In this document: positions 8,141 through 16,743 of the stretch, piece after piece | Numbering within the stretch: position 1 is the first letter of the stretch | Layout: each line of letters begins with the position of its first letter | Origin: Haloferax mucosum ATCC BAA-1512 | Lineage (GTDB): Archaea > Halobacteriota > Halobacteria > Halobacteriales > Haloferacaceae | Assembly (NCBI RefSeq): GCF_000337815.1 | Contig: NZ_AOLN01000018.1 | Coordinates: forward strand, 248,001-312,000 | Reading direction: 5' to 3' | Length of the DNA: 64,000 bases | Notes under the pieces: generated by a model | Told to the model about the DNA's origin: nothing | Databases searched by the model: none | Seen by the model: only the letters and a program-made list of their open reading frames with translations | Program-made: the position numbers and the translations under genes

Positions 8141-9181
8141 ATGTCACGCCGCGCCTATCGAGGGGTCGCCCTCGCCGCCCTCATCTTCCTCGTCGTGCAG
8201 GTGGGTGCGCTCGCCCTCGCTCCGACGTTTTCTGAACTCGGCTATCAGACCTTCGACGACCCGAGCAACCCGACGAACAGCCTCGTCTACATCGCCGCGA
8301 TTATCGGCATGACGGCGTTCATGCTCGCCGCGTTCAAATACGACCTCGACCAGCTTATCCGCGGGATTATCGTCCTCACGAGCGGGTTGCTCTCGTGGTA
8401 CGTCTTTTCGGCCGTCGTTCCGAGCGACCCCGTCGCCATCGCCCTCTCGGCGGCCGTCGCCATCGCGCTTTTCGTCTACCCCGAGTGGTACGTCATCGAC
8501 ACGTCGGGGGCACTCATGGGCGCGGGTGCGGCGGGGCTGTTCGGAATCAGTTTCGGACTGCTTCCCTCGCTCGTCCTCCTGTCGGTTCTCGCCGTCTACG
8601 ACGCGATTAGCGTCTACAAGACGAAACACATGCTCGACCTCGCCGAGGGCGTGATGGACCTCCGAATCCCGGTCGTCCTCGTCATCCCGACGACGTTCTC
8701 GTACTCGCTTCTCGACGACGACTTCGCGCGCGACGCGAACGACGTGGGTGAAAATGCGCCGGACGCAGACGTAGGCGCGGACGCGGAAGATGCGGGCGGT
8801 GAACTCGAAGCCGGAGACGAACACGAGTCCGAGGACGAACACGACGACGACCACGAAGCGGACGACCCGTCCGACCGCGACGCGTTTTTCATCGGTCTCG
8901 GCGACGCTGTGATGCCGACGGTGATGGTCGCCTCGGCGGCGGTCTTCTCCGAGGCTCCATCACTCGGCTTCTCGGCGCTTCCGGTGTTGAACCTCCCCGC
9001 ACTGCTCGCCATGGTCGGGACGTTCGTCGGCTTTGCGGGACTGATGTGGGCCGTGATGAAAGGCCGCGCACACGCCGGTCTCCCGCTTCTCAACGGCGGC
9101 GCTATCGGCGGCTATCTGGTCGGAACCATCATCGCTGGGATTCCGCTCGTCGAAGCGCTCGGTCTAGCGCAGTACCTCTAA
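8141..9181 (+). CDS. Presenilin/SPP-like intramembrane aspartyl protease PSH
   Basis: A 346-residue membrane protein with about nine helices. The two catalytic aspartates are in VLAVYDAISVYKTKHM (YD motif) and FIGLGDAVMPTVM (GLGD motif). A PAL-like element, HAGLPLLNGGAIGGY, is in the last third. These define the GxGD presenilin/signal peptide peptidase homologue family that cleaves substrates within the membrane. The loop between the two catalytic helices is long and extremely acidic with several histidines (about 60 residues around residue 200-245), as expected in a high-salt cytosol. Substrates are unknown. It directly follows gar1, 48 bases on. Confidence 0.92.
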   Translation: MSRRAYRGVALAALIFLVVQVGALALAPTFSELGYQTFDDPSNPTNSLVYIAAIIGMTAFMLAAFKYDLDQLIRGIIVLTSGLLSWYVFSAVVPSDPVAIALSAAVAIALFVYPEWYVIDTSGALMGAGAAGLFGISFGLLPSLVLLSVLAVYDAISVYKTKHMLDLAEGVMDLRIPVVLVIPTTFSYSLLDDDFARDANDVGENAPDADVGADAEDAGGELEAGDEHESEDEHDDDHEADDPSDRDAFFIGLGDAVMPTVMVASAAVFSEAPSLGFSALPVLNLPALLAMVGTFVGFAGLMWAVMKGRAHAGLPLLNGGAIGGYLVGTIIAGIPLVEALGLAQYL

Positions 9182-9260
9182 CTCGACTTCGAATTCGCTG
9201 GGTACCGGTACTGGGAACACCGCTTCGTCGGTGCTCGACGACAGAATTCGACGCTTCTTC

Positions 9261-9743
9261 TTACTCGTCGCTTCCCGCGCCTTCGCGGACTCGTACGGCC
9301 ATCCCGGTCTCGAAGTCGAGCATGGCATCCGCCGAGAGTTCCGCGCGGCCGACGCCGAGAAGGTTGCCCTCGGGTCCGACGACGCACACCTCGTCGCTCG
9401 ACCGAACGTCGGGGTCTACGTCGGTCACGAACTTCGCAAAGACGTTCTTGCCGTCGCGGACGAACGGAACCGATTCGTCGCCCACGCGGACGACGTACGC
9501 GTCGCCGTCGAGTCCTTCACGGAGTCGTCGCCCGCCGGCAACGCCGAGGGTGAATCGGCCGTCGGTCCCGTAGGAGGTGACACGGTCGCCTTCGACGTAC
9601 ACCTGTCTCGGTCGGCCGCTTCGGGAGCGAGAGAGTTCGATAGCCGCGTCCGTGGGGAACAGCGCGTCGCCCGCGCCAGCCCCGAACTGGTAGTCCGCGA
9701 CGACCCGGAGGTCCGTCAACCCGGTCGCATTGGCTTCGGTCAT
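9261..9743 (-). CDS. PUA domain RNA-binding protein
   Basis: A 160-residue protein. The N-terminal half (residues ~10-75) has LRVVADYQFGAGAGDALFP and a VEGDRVTSYGTDGRFTLG stretch, the pre-PUA-like domain of a TGT/PUA-type protein. The C-terminal ~75 residues (NVFAKFVTDVDPDVRSSDEV, then GNLLGVGRAELSADAML) form a canonical PUA domain. It is a stand-alone RNA-binding protein that could act in tRNA modification such as archaeosine formation; no catalytic domain is present. The start at ATG 9743 is chosen because the upstream in-frame extension is unlike the family. Confidence 0.85.
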   Translation of the reverse strand: MTEANATGLTDLRVVADYQFGAGAGDALFPTDAAIELSRSRSGRPRQVYVEGDRVTSYGTDGRFTLGVAGGRRLREGLDGDAYVVRVGDESVPFVRDGKNVFAKFVTDVDPDVRSSDEVCVVGPEGNLLGVGRAELSADAMLDFETGMAVRVREGAGSDE

Positions 9744-9862
9744 GGTCGGCCGTACAGGCCGCCCGGTAAAGTGGCTCGCGGTCGCGGCCGACCGCGTGCC
9801 GTATGTTGCCACAACAGTTCGAGACGGAAAGTCATAAGTACCGGAACGACCGCCGTCGGAGT

Positions 9863-10030
9863 ATGACTGTGGACGTTCGACTCGCCGGCGTGGGGACCAT
9901 CTTGCTCCTCGTGAGTAGTGGTCTACTCACGCAGACAGCAATCGACGGGCGGCTATCGCTTGTTCTCGCCGCCATCGCTACGCTCGGCGCGTTCGCAACC
10001 GTGCTTCGCGTGTCGTCGCCGACGGCCTGA
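9863..10030 (+). CDS. Small two-helix membrane protein, 55 aa
   Basis: A 55-residue ORF with two hydrophobic segments (about residues 8-22 and 30-48) separated by a short charged turn (DGR). It is not similar to anything I recognise. The amphipathic pattern and normal codon use make it plausible. A longer in-frame ATG 60 bases upstream gives a charged extension that I did not use. Confidence 0.55.
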   Translation: MTVDVRLAGVGTILLLVSSGLLTQTAIDGRLSLVLAAIATLGAFATVLRVSSPTA

Positions 10031-10304
10031 GGCAGGGTCCTATCGCCACGTCGGCGTCCCGACTGTCGAAGCGCGTTCGTTTTTCTCGAACATCGCGGGC
10101 GTCCGTTTTTCTCCGGCATTTCGATTTGAGATACCGAGGGTTGCAGTCGGGTCTGCGTTTAGTCTCTGGACGTATTGTGAGTGATTTCCAGTAGATTCGG
10201 CGAGAGACTCGCGTCTAACCGGACGACAAGGAGTGAGTCGTAGATGGAACGTGTCCCCGCAAAACCCGTCGCATTTACGTATTACCACTCCGACACATCG
10301 AGGT

Positions 10305-11204
10305 ATGGCTGTTATTAAATCCCTCCAGACCGCCCTAGAGGGAATCAAAACCAACCCGGTTTTATTCCTCGGTGGGCTTATCCTCGGTCTCATCGTCCTC
10401 CCGCAGACCGTCGCCCAGTTGGCGGAGATTCCGTTGCTCCCGCTTGCGTTGCAGGTGCTGACGTTCTTCATCACGCCGTTCATCCTCGCTGGAATCTACG
10501 GCATGGCCGACGAGGCGGTCGAAAGCGACACGTCGCGGACCTCGTTATCGACGCTGAAACGGGTCGGCCGCGACAAGTACATCCCGCTCCTGTTAGCGAC
10601 CATTGTCGACTTGGGGATTATGATTCCCTTCATCTTCGTCTTCACCATCCTCGGTATCGTAGGCGTGTTTGCACTCGGCTTCGGGACTGTCGCCACTGGT
10701 AGTGACCTTGCCCTCAGTGGCGGTGTCATCGCCCTTCTCCTCTTCGTCGCGGTGGTCTTGTTGGTGTATCTTATCGTCATGCTCGTCATTCAGTTCTTCC
10801 CGGTCGCCGTCGTCGCCAAGGACGCCGGCGCAATCGAGTCGTTCGGCAAAAGCTACCGACTCGTCAGGGAGAACATCCTCGCAACGATTGGCTACTCACT
10901 CGTTCGGTTCACGGTTGGATTCATCCTCTCGCTTCCGACTGTCGGACTCGGAATCTTCCTCTTCATCCAAGAGACGCAGTCACTACAATCCGTTGGGGGT
11001 ACGCCCGAAACGATGTCGGCGGCAACGGGCCTCTCAATGGTCGAAATCGCCGGCTTCGCGGCCATCTCGCTGGTGACACAGATGGTTCTGACCGCCTTCA
11101 ACACGACCTACGCGGTCGCCTTCTACGAAGCGCACGACTCGGGGTCGTCTACACCGTCCGGTCCCGACATCGATGGTGACGCGGCGATTCCGCAGTTCGA
11201 GTAG
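10305..11204 (+). CDS. Multi-pass membrane protein, DUF7847 family
   Basis: A 299-residue protein with about six long hydrophobic helices, beginning MAVIKSLQTALEGIKTNP and continuing GGLILGLIVLPQTV. Residues ~190-205 (AGAIESFGKSYRLVRENIL) look like the conserved polar loop of haloarchaeal DUF7847 and related YIPF/DUF4013-like membrane proteins, which often start with a short amphipathic helix. It ends in a soluble acidic tail. A TATA-like TTTACGTA is centred about 27 bases before this ATG, supporting it over an earlier in-frame start. Function unknown. Confidence 0.75.
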   Translation: MAVIKSLQTALEGIKTNPVLFLGGLILGLIVLPQTVAQLAEIPLLPLALQVLTFFITPFILAGIYGMADEAVESDTSRTSLSTLKRVGRDKYIPLLLATIVDLGIMIPFIFVFTILGIVGVFALGFGTVATGSDLALSGGVIALLLFVAVVLLVYLIVMLVIQFFPVAVVAKDAGAIESFGKSYRLVRENILATIGYSLVRFTVGFILSLPTVGLGIFLFIQETQSLQSVGGTPETMSAATGLSMVEIAGFAAISLVTQMVLTAFNTTYAVAFYEAHDSGSSTPSGPDIDGDAAIPQFE

Positions 11205-11222
11205 AACAGTGACGCGCTGAAC

Positions 11223-11720
11223 TTACAACAAGAACGTCTCTTTTCGCTCCGAGAGGTCGATAAAGGCGTCAGCCGCATCGACGAGTTCGGTCGCGGTCGA
11301 TTCTTCGAATGCCATCACCTCGACGCGCACGCCCTCGTGACGGAGGTGCGTACAGAGTCGCTCGAAGTCGCCGTCGCCAGAACAGAGGACGACGGTATCG
11401 ACGTGGTTCGCAAGGCTGACTGCGTCCAGCGCGATGCCGAGGTCCCAATCGGCCTTCTTCGACCCGTCGCCGAACGTCTTGATGTCCTTTATTTTCGTCT
11501 CGAATCCGATGTCAACGAGTGCGTCGAAAAAACGGTCTTCGTCCGGGGAATCCGCTCGGATGACGTAGGCGATTGCCCGCGTGAGCGACCGCTGTGCGGT
11601 CCCCTTCTTCAGTAACGACGAATAGTCGATGTTTCGTGAGTACAAGCTCTGTGCTGTGTGGTATAGGTTCTGCGCGTCGGCCAGAATGGCGACGCGTTGA
11701 CCGGGGTGAATCTCAGTCAT
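11223..11720 (-). CDS. NYN domain nuclease-like protein (LabA/DUF88 family)
   Basis: A 165-residue protein with the NYN (PIN-like) fold. It has VAILADAQNLY near residue 10 (Asp and Asn of the acidic pocket), KKADWDLGIALDAV in the middle, and VLCSGDGDFERLC, the hallmark GDGDF motif with two more aspartates. These place four acidic residues as in PIN nucleases, so metal-dependent RNA cleavage is likely. It follows the DUF7847 gene convergently. Substrate unknown. Confidence 0.87.
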   Translation of the reverse strand: MTEIHPGQRVAILADAQNLYHTAQSLYSRNIDYSSLLKKGTAQRSLTRAIAYVIRADSPDEDRFFDALVDIGFETKIKDIKTFGDGSKKADWDLGIALDAVSLANHVDTVVLCSGDGDFERLCTHLRHEGVRVEVMAFEESTATELVDAADAFIDLSERKETFLL

Positions 11721-12100
11721 TCGTTCGACGATTGTACGGCCCGGGCTAATAACCGTCCGGGAGCGACAACCGACGACGTTGTTACAACTCGAACGAATCG
11801 TCTCCGCCGTGAGACGTGTGGCGACGCCGACACCCGCCGGACGGCAGGACCTGCTGACGACGCAAGTTATATTACGCTTCCAGTTCCCACATCGAGTGTG
11901 AACGACGCGACGCCGGATTCGCTGACCACAACACGGTCAACAGCGTCGCGTACCGCTTTCTTTTCGAAAAAACGCGTGTATTGAATCGCTCGTTGCGGGT
12001 GTAGCGAACCCGTCTCGGGCGGCCTTCGGCTGACGCGCACTCGGTTTGACGACCGTTTCCCACGCAGGACTACATCGGTTCCGACACCACACAACGACAC
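11721..12100 (+). promoter_or_regulatory. 380-base non-coding stretch upstream of the lysine operon
   Basis: No convincing gene. A TATA-like TTATATTA at 11868-11875 lies over 220 bases before dapA, while the 40 bases before the dapA ATG contain no good TATA box. Transcription from that site would give a ~200-base leader. The leader could form CGGGT/ACCCG (about 11996-12012) and CGGCC-TTC-GGCTG (about 12019-12031) stem-loops. No tRNA-like fold or known riboswitch was recognised. Confidence 0.4.
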
Positions 12101-13018
12101 ATGACAACACTTGACTTTCGCGGCGTCTATCCCGCGATACCAACCCCGTTCGACGAGGACGGGCGTATCGACTTCGAGCAACTGCAATCCGACGTTCGGC
12201 GACTGGAGACCGCCGGTGTCGATGGGGTCGTCCCCGTCGGGTCCACGGGCGAATCGGCGACGCTAACCCACGACGAACACGTCGAGGTCGTCGAGGCCGT
12301 CGTCGAGGCGGTCGAAGACATCCCCGTCATCGCCGGGTCCGGGTCGAACTCGACCCGCGAGGCGCTCGAACTGTCACGACGCTCCGCCGACGCCGGTGCC
12401 GACGCGTTGCTCCTCATCTCGCCGTACTACAACAAGCCCGAACAGGCGGGTATCGTCGAACATTACCGCACCATCGCCGACGAGGTTCCCCTGCCGCAAA
12501 TCGTCTACAACGTCCCCGGACGGACCGGAAGCAACATCCTGCCCGAGACGGCGGCGACGCTCGCCGAGCACCCGAACATCGTCGGCTACAAGGCCGCAAG
12601 CGGCGACCTCGGCCAGATATCTGAGGTCGTCGAACGCACCCGCGACGAGGACTTTGCGGTACTCTCGGGCGACGACGGATTGACGCTACAGACGCTCGCT
12701 GTCGGCGGCGACGGTGCCATCTCGGTCGTGGCGAACGTCGAACCCGCACGTACGGGCGCGATGGTTCACTCAGCACTACAAGGCGACTACGACCGTGCCC
12801 GGGACCTCCACCACGAACTCGGCCCGCTCTGTCGGCACCTGTTCGTGGAAACGAACCCCATCCCGGTTAAGGAAGCGATGGCAATCCGAGGGTACGGTCC
12901 CGCACACCTGCGCCCACCGCTCACGCGGCTTTCGGAACCCTACGCCGACGAACTGCGCCGCATCCTCGACGAACTCGCCGCGGAACCGACGGTCCCGGAC
13001 GGAGGGTCCGACGCGTGA
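12101..13018 (+). CDS. dapA: 4-hydroxy-tetrahydrodipicolinate synthase
   Basis: A 305-residue TIM-barrel aldolase condensing pyruvate with aspartate semialdehyde, the first step specific to lysine/DAP synthesis. Visible signatures are VPVGSTGESATL (phosphate-loop equivalent, residues 45-55), YNVPGRTG with catalytic Tyr136, and GYKAASGD with the Schiff-base lysine Lys164. Length matches the family. It is the first gene of a six-gene operon and its stop overlaps the GTG of dapB. Confidence 0.95.
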   Translation: MTTLDFRGVYPAIPTPFDEDGRIDFEQLQSDVRRLETAGVDGVVPVGSTGESATLTHDEHVEVVEAVVEAVEDIPVIAGSGSNSTREALELSRRSADAGADALLLISPYYNKPEQAGIVEHYRTIADEVPLPQIVYNVPGRTGSNILPETAATLAEHPNIVGYKAASGDLGQISEVVERTRDEDFAVLSGDDGLTLQTLAVGGDGAISVVANVEPARTGAMVHSALQGDYDRARDLHHELGPLCRHLFVETNPIPVKEAMAIRGYGPAHLRPPLTRLSEPYADELRRILDELAAEPTVPDGGSDA

Positions 13019-13776
13019 CCGTTACCGTCGGCGTCGCGGGCGCGACCGGACGAATGGGCGAAGCAGTCATCGCCGCGGCCGCCGACCGCGACGACATCAA
13101 CGTCGCGCTCGCCGTCAGTCGCTCGCCCGGAGCACACGTCGAAGGCGTCGAAGTCGAAGACGCGGCCGACCTCCCGGGGTTGCTCGAACGCCGCACCCCG
13201 GACGTACTCGTCGATTTTACCGGTCCAGCCGCTTGTATCGAGTACGCGGCTACCTGCGCCGACGCAGGCGTCGCCTTCGTCTCGGGGACGACCGGACTCA
13301 GTGAGGGCGGATTCGACGCGCTCCACGAGGCCGCCGCGGACGTGCCGGTGCTCTACGCGTCGAACTTCTCGCGCGGCATCGCGGCGCTTCGCCGGGCGGT
13401 CCGAGAGGCGGTCCCCGCGCTCGACGGCTACGATATCGAACTCACCGAAACGCACCACAACGCCAAGCGAGACGCGCCCAGCGGGACGGCACTGACGCTT
13501 CTGGACGATATCGACGACGCGCGAGGGGAGTCGCCTCGTGTCCACGGCCGCGAGGGTGAGGCCCCGCGAGACGAGCGCGAAATCGGCGTCCACGCTCGGA
13601 GAGCGGGGGATATTGCCGGTGAGCACGAGGTATTACTGGCTGGCAATCACGAGTCACTATCACTCACGCACCGCGCGGGGTCGCGGGGTGTCTTCGCCGC
13701 CGGCGCGCTCGACGCCGCGGCGTGGGTCGCGGACCGCGACGCCGGATGGTACGATTTCACCGAGGTACTCGAATGA
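13015..13776 (+). CDS. dapB: 4-hydroxy-tetrahydrodipicolinate reductase
   Basis: A 253-residue NAD(P)H-dependent reductase. The Rossmann motif GVAGATGRMGEAV begins at residue 5, and the substrate-binding/catalytic segment ETHHNAKRDAPSGTA, with the conserved His-His and Lys, lies at ~143-157. It starts with GTG overlapping the dapA stop. The protein is near the usual ~250-270 residue length. Confidence 0.95.
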   Translation: MTVTVGVAGATGRMGEAVIAAAADRDDINVALAVSRSPGAHVEGVEVEDAADLPGLLERRTPDVLVDFTGPAACIEYAATCADAGVAFVSGTTGLSEGGFDALHEAAADVPVLYASNFSRGIAALRRAVREAVPALDGYDIELTETHHNAKRDAPSGTALTLLDDIDDARGESPRVHGREGEAPRDEREIGVHARRAGDIAGEHEVLLAGNHESLSLTHRAGSRGVFAAGALDAAAWVADRDAGWYDFTEVLE

Positions 13777-14615
13777 GTCTTGAATCCGACATCGAAACCC
13801 TGTGGCAACGATACGACGACGGCGACGTAGACGCCGCGTCCGCAACCGTTGACGAACTCGATACGCTCGACGCGTTCCTCGACGCTCTCGAAGCGGGCGC
13901 GGTTCGCGCGGCCGAAAAGACCGGCCCCGACGTGACCTCGTGGGAGGCAAACGAGTGGGTCAAACGCGGCATCCTCCTCAACTTCGGCCTGCGTGAGACG
14001 CTCGTCCGCGAGTACGGCGACGTTCGCTACCACGACGTGCTCCCGCTCCGCGACACCGACGACCTCGGCGACCGCGGCACCCGAAACACGCCCGACGGAA
14101 CCGTCGTCCGCCGCGGCGCGCACCTCGGCGCGGACTGCATCATGATGAGTCCCTCGTTCGTCAACATCGGCGCGTCCGTCGGCGACGACACGCTCGTCGA
14201 TTCTTGTGACACCGTCGGCTCTTGTGCCCAAATCGGTGCGGACGTAAAGCTCGGAGCGAACACGCTCATCGGCGGCGTCCTCGAACCCGTCGAGGACGCT
14301 CCAGTCGTCGTCGAAGACGGAGTCGCACTCGGCGCTGGCTGTCGCGTCACCTCGGGTTTCGTCGTCGGCGGGAACTCCATTGTCGGCGAGAACACGCTTC
14401 TTACGCCGCGTATTCCCGTTTACGACCTCGTGGACGAGGAGATTTACTACGGCCATCTGCCCGCGAACCGCCGGGCGTTTACCCGCTTCGTGGAGTCTTC
14501 GCTCGGCGACCACGACCTGTTTGCGGGCGGCGCGTACAAGCCCGCCGTCGTCGCCCTCGACATCGAAGATGACACCCTCGACGCGACCTGTCGGGAGGAG
14601 GCACTCCGCGAATGA
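13773..14615 (+). CDS. dapD: 2,3,4,5-tetrahydropyridine-2,6-dicarboxylate N-succinyltransferase
   Basis: A 280-residue acyltransferase. Residues 1-~100 form the helical N-terminal domain. From ~115 on there is a left-handed β-helix with hexapeptide repeats: GAHLGADCIMM, then VNIGASVGDDTLVDSCDTVG and CAQIGADVKLGANTLIGG. The C-terminus carries HLPANRRAF. Its presence with dapE shows the succinylase branch of the DAP route. It starts within an ATGA overlap with dapB and ends in one with lysA. Confidence 0.92.
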   Translation: MSLESDIETLWQRYDDGDVDAASATVDELDTLDAFLDALEAGAVRAAEKTGPDVTSWEANEWVKRGILLNFGLRETLVREYGDVRYHDVLPLRDTDDLGDRGTRNTPDGTVVRRGAHLGADCIMMSPSFVNIGASVGDDTLVDSCDTVGSCAQIGADVKLGANTLIGGVLEPVEDAPVVVEDGVALGAGCRVTSGFVVGGNSIVGENTLLTPRIPVYDLVDEEIYYGHLPANRRAFTRFVESSLGDHDLFAGGAYKPAVVALDIEDDTLDATCREEALRE

Positions 14616-15880
14616 GCGACGGAGGTCCGGCCGTCCGGCGACTGGCCGACTGGAACCGCGAGCGCCTCCTGTCGCTCGCCGACGAGTTCGGCTCGCCGCT
14701 GTACGTGACCGACCTCCAGCGCGTCCGCGAGAACTGTGCTCGTCTTCTGTCGGCGTTCCCCGACGCCCACGTCAGCTACGCCGTCAAGGCCCACGCCGGG
14801 CGAGCGGTCCTCGAAACCGTCCGCGAGACCGACATCGACGCGGAATGCGCCTCGGCAGGCGAAGTCGAGCGCGCACTGGCCGCTGGATTCCCGGGTGACC
14901 GTATCCGCTACACCGCGGTCAACCCGCCGGCGGCCGACCTCGACCACGTCGTCGAACGATGGGAAGAGAACCCCGAACTGACCATCACCGTCGGCGCGAC
15001 AGACACCATCGACCGTCTCCGAGAACGTGGATTCGACGGGCGACTCTGCCTTCGAGCGAATCCCGGTATCGGCGCGGGCCACCACGAGAAGGTCCGAACC
15101 GGTGCTCACGCGAAGTTCGGGATTCCAATCGACCGCGTGTCCGACCTCGCCGCGGGCGTCCGCGACGAGTTCGACCTCGTCGGCGTCCACGCCCACGCCG
15201 GAAGCGGTATCTCAGGCGACGACCTCTCGGCGCACCGCGAACTCGTCCGCCGGATGGGCGACCTCGCTCGCTCTGTCGGCGACCTCGAATTCGTGGCTGT
15301 CGGCGGCGGGTTCGGCGTCCCGTACCGCGAGGACGAACCGGCGCTCGACCTCGCCACCGTCGCCGACGCGACCCGCGAGGCACTCGGCGGGACCGACGCC
15401 CAATTGGCCATCGAACCGGGTCGCTACGTCGTCGCCGACGCGGGCGTGCTTCTCTCGCGGGTCAACACGGTAAAGGCCGTGCCCGAAACGACCGTGGTCG
15501 GCATCGACGCTGGTATGACGAGTTTACTCCGACCGGCGATGTACGACGCGTACCACGCGATTTCGAACCTCTCTCGCCCCGACACCGAGACGGTTCCGAC
15601 CATCGTCGCGGGCCCCGTCTGCGAGACGAGCGACGTGTTCGCCGACGGGCGACCGCTCTCCCGCCCCGAACGCGGCGACCTGCTCGCACTCGGCAACGCC
15701 GGCGCGTACGGTTACGAGATGGCGAGCACCTACAACTCCCGTCCGCGCCCCGCAGAAGTCGTCCTCGACGGCGACGAGTTCCGACTCGCTCGTCGCCGCG
15801 AGACCCTCGACGACGTCACGTCCCTCGAACGAACCGCATCCGAACATCCTCACACTGACCAAGCACCACACAATCTATGA
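14612..15880 (+). CDS. lysA: Diaminopimelate decarboxylase
   Basis: A 422-residue fold-type III PLP enzyme that decarboxylates meso-DAP to lysine. SYAVKAHAG has the PLP lysine (Lys59). Further motifs are HAHAGSGI, GGGFGVPY (phosphate-binding glycine loop), EPGRYVVADAG, and AGPVCETSDVF with the catalytic Cys from the dimer partner. Being inside the operon upstream of dapF and dapE, the order of genes does not follow the order of reactions. Confidence 0.95.
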   Translation: MSDGGPAVRRLADWNRERLLSLADEFGSPLYVTDLQRVRENCARLLSAFPDAHVSYAVKAHAGRAVLETVRETDIDAECASAGEVERALAAGFPGDRIRYTAVNPPAADLDHVVERWEENPELTITVGATDTIDRLRERGFDGRLCLRANPGIGAGHHEKVRTGAHAKFGIPIDRVSDLAAGVRDEFDLVGVHAHAGSGISGDDLSAHRELVRRMGDLARSVGDLEFVAVGGGFGVPYREDEPALDLATVADATREALGGTDAQLAIEPGRYVVADAGVLLSRVNTVKAVPETTVVGIDAGMTSLLRPAMYDAYHAISNLSRPDTETVPTIVAGPVCETSDVFADGRPLSRPERGDLLALGNAGAYGYEMASTYNSRPRPAEVVLDGDEFRLARRRETLDDVTSLERTASEHPHTDQAPHNL

Positions 15881-16743
15881 GCGTACTCAACTCCGTTCCG
15901 TTCGAAAAGTACCACGGCACCGGAAACGACTTCGTCGTCGTCGATGCCGAAGACCCAGTCCCGGACCGACCCGCATTCGCGCGAACGCACTGCGACAGAG
16001 ACGCCGGTATCGTCCCCGCCGGAAGCGACCGACGCGGTGCTGACGGCGTGCTCTTTCTCGCACTCGAATCCCGATACGACCCGCCGCGGGTCGTCATGAC
16101 GCTCGTCCAACCAGACGGCTCCGTCGCCGCGATGTGCGGCAACGGCGCTCGCGTGGCCGCCGCGTGGGCCGCCGAGCGAACCGACACGGACGAAATCATG
16201 ATCGACACGCCCGCGGGAACCCGACGGGCGACTATCGACGGCACCGACGTACACGTCGAGATGGGCGTCCCGTCGTTCAGTCCCCGCGACGTCCCGCTCG
16301 ACAGCGGCGGCGAACTCGTCGAGACCGACGTTGGCGAGCTGTCGATTACTGCCGTCAACACCGGCGTTCCGCACGCCGTCGCGTTCGTTGACGACGTAGA
16401 CGACGTTGACCTCGAATCCGTCGCGCCGTCGATTCGGCACGCGCCGTTGTTCCCCGATGGCGCGAACGTCACCGTCGCCTCGCCCGACGGCCGCGGCGGA
16501 TTCCGTCAGCGAACCTTCGAGCGCGGCGTCGAAGGCGAAACGCAGTCCTGCGGGACCGGCGCGGTCGCCGTCGTCGCCGTCGCCAAGCGACTCGGCCTCG
16601 TCTCCGGTGACGACCCCGTGTCGGTCTCGCCGCCGGGTGGCGCGCTTTCGGTCGTCGTTCCCGACGACGAGACGGCGCTTCTCGGCGGTCCAGCCGTCTA
16701 CGAGGGCGACGGCGAAGCCGACATCGTCTTCCGCGGTCGATGA
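15877..16743 (+). CDS. dapF: Diaminopimelate epimerase
   Basis: A 288-residue two-lobed isomerase converting LL-DAP to meso-DAP. Both catalytic cysteines are visible: AAMCGNGARVAA in the N-lobe and TQSCGTGAVAV in the C-lobe. The N-terminal FEKYHGTGNDFVVVD is also typical. Starts and ends in ATGA overlaps with lysA and dapE. Confidence 0.95.
   Translation: MSVLNSVPFEKYHGTGNDFVVVDAEDPVPDRPAFARTHCDRDAGIVPAGSDRRGADGVLFLALESRYDPPRVVMTLVQPDGSVAAMCGNGARVAAAWAAERTDTDEIMIDTPAGTRRATIDGTDVHVEMGVPSFSPRDVPLDSGGELVETDVGELSITAVNTGVPHAVAFVDDVDDVDLESVAPSIRHAPLFPDGANVTVASPDGRGGFRQRTFERGVEGETQSCGTGAVAVVAVAKRLGLVSGDDPVSVSPPGGALSVVVPDDETALLGGPAVYEGDGEADIVFRGR

Noticed and set aside
11697-11984. A 95-residue plus-strand frame before dapA
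   Set aside because: Low-complexity Thr/Arg translation with no domain and no good start context; treated as leader or intergenic DNA.
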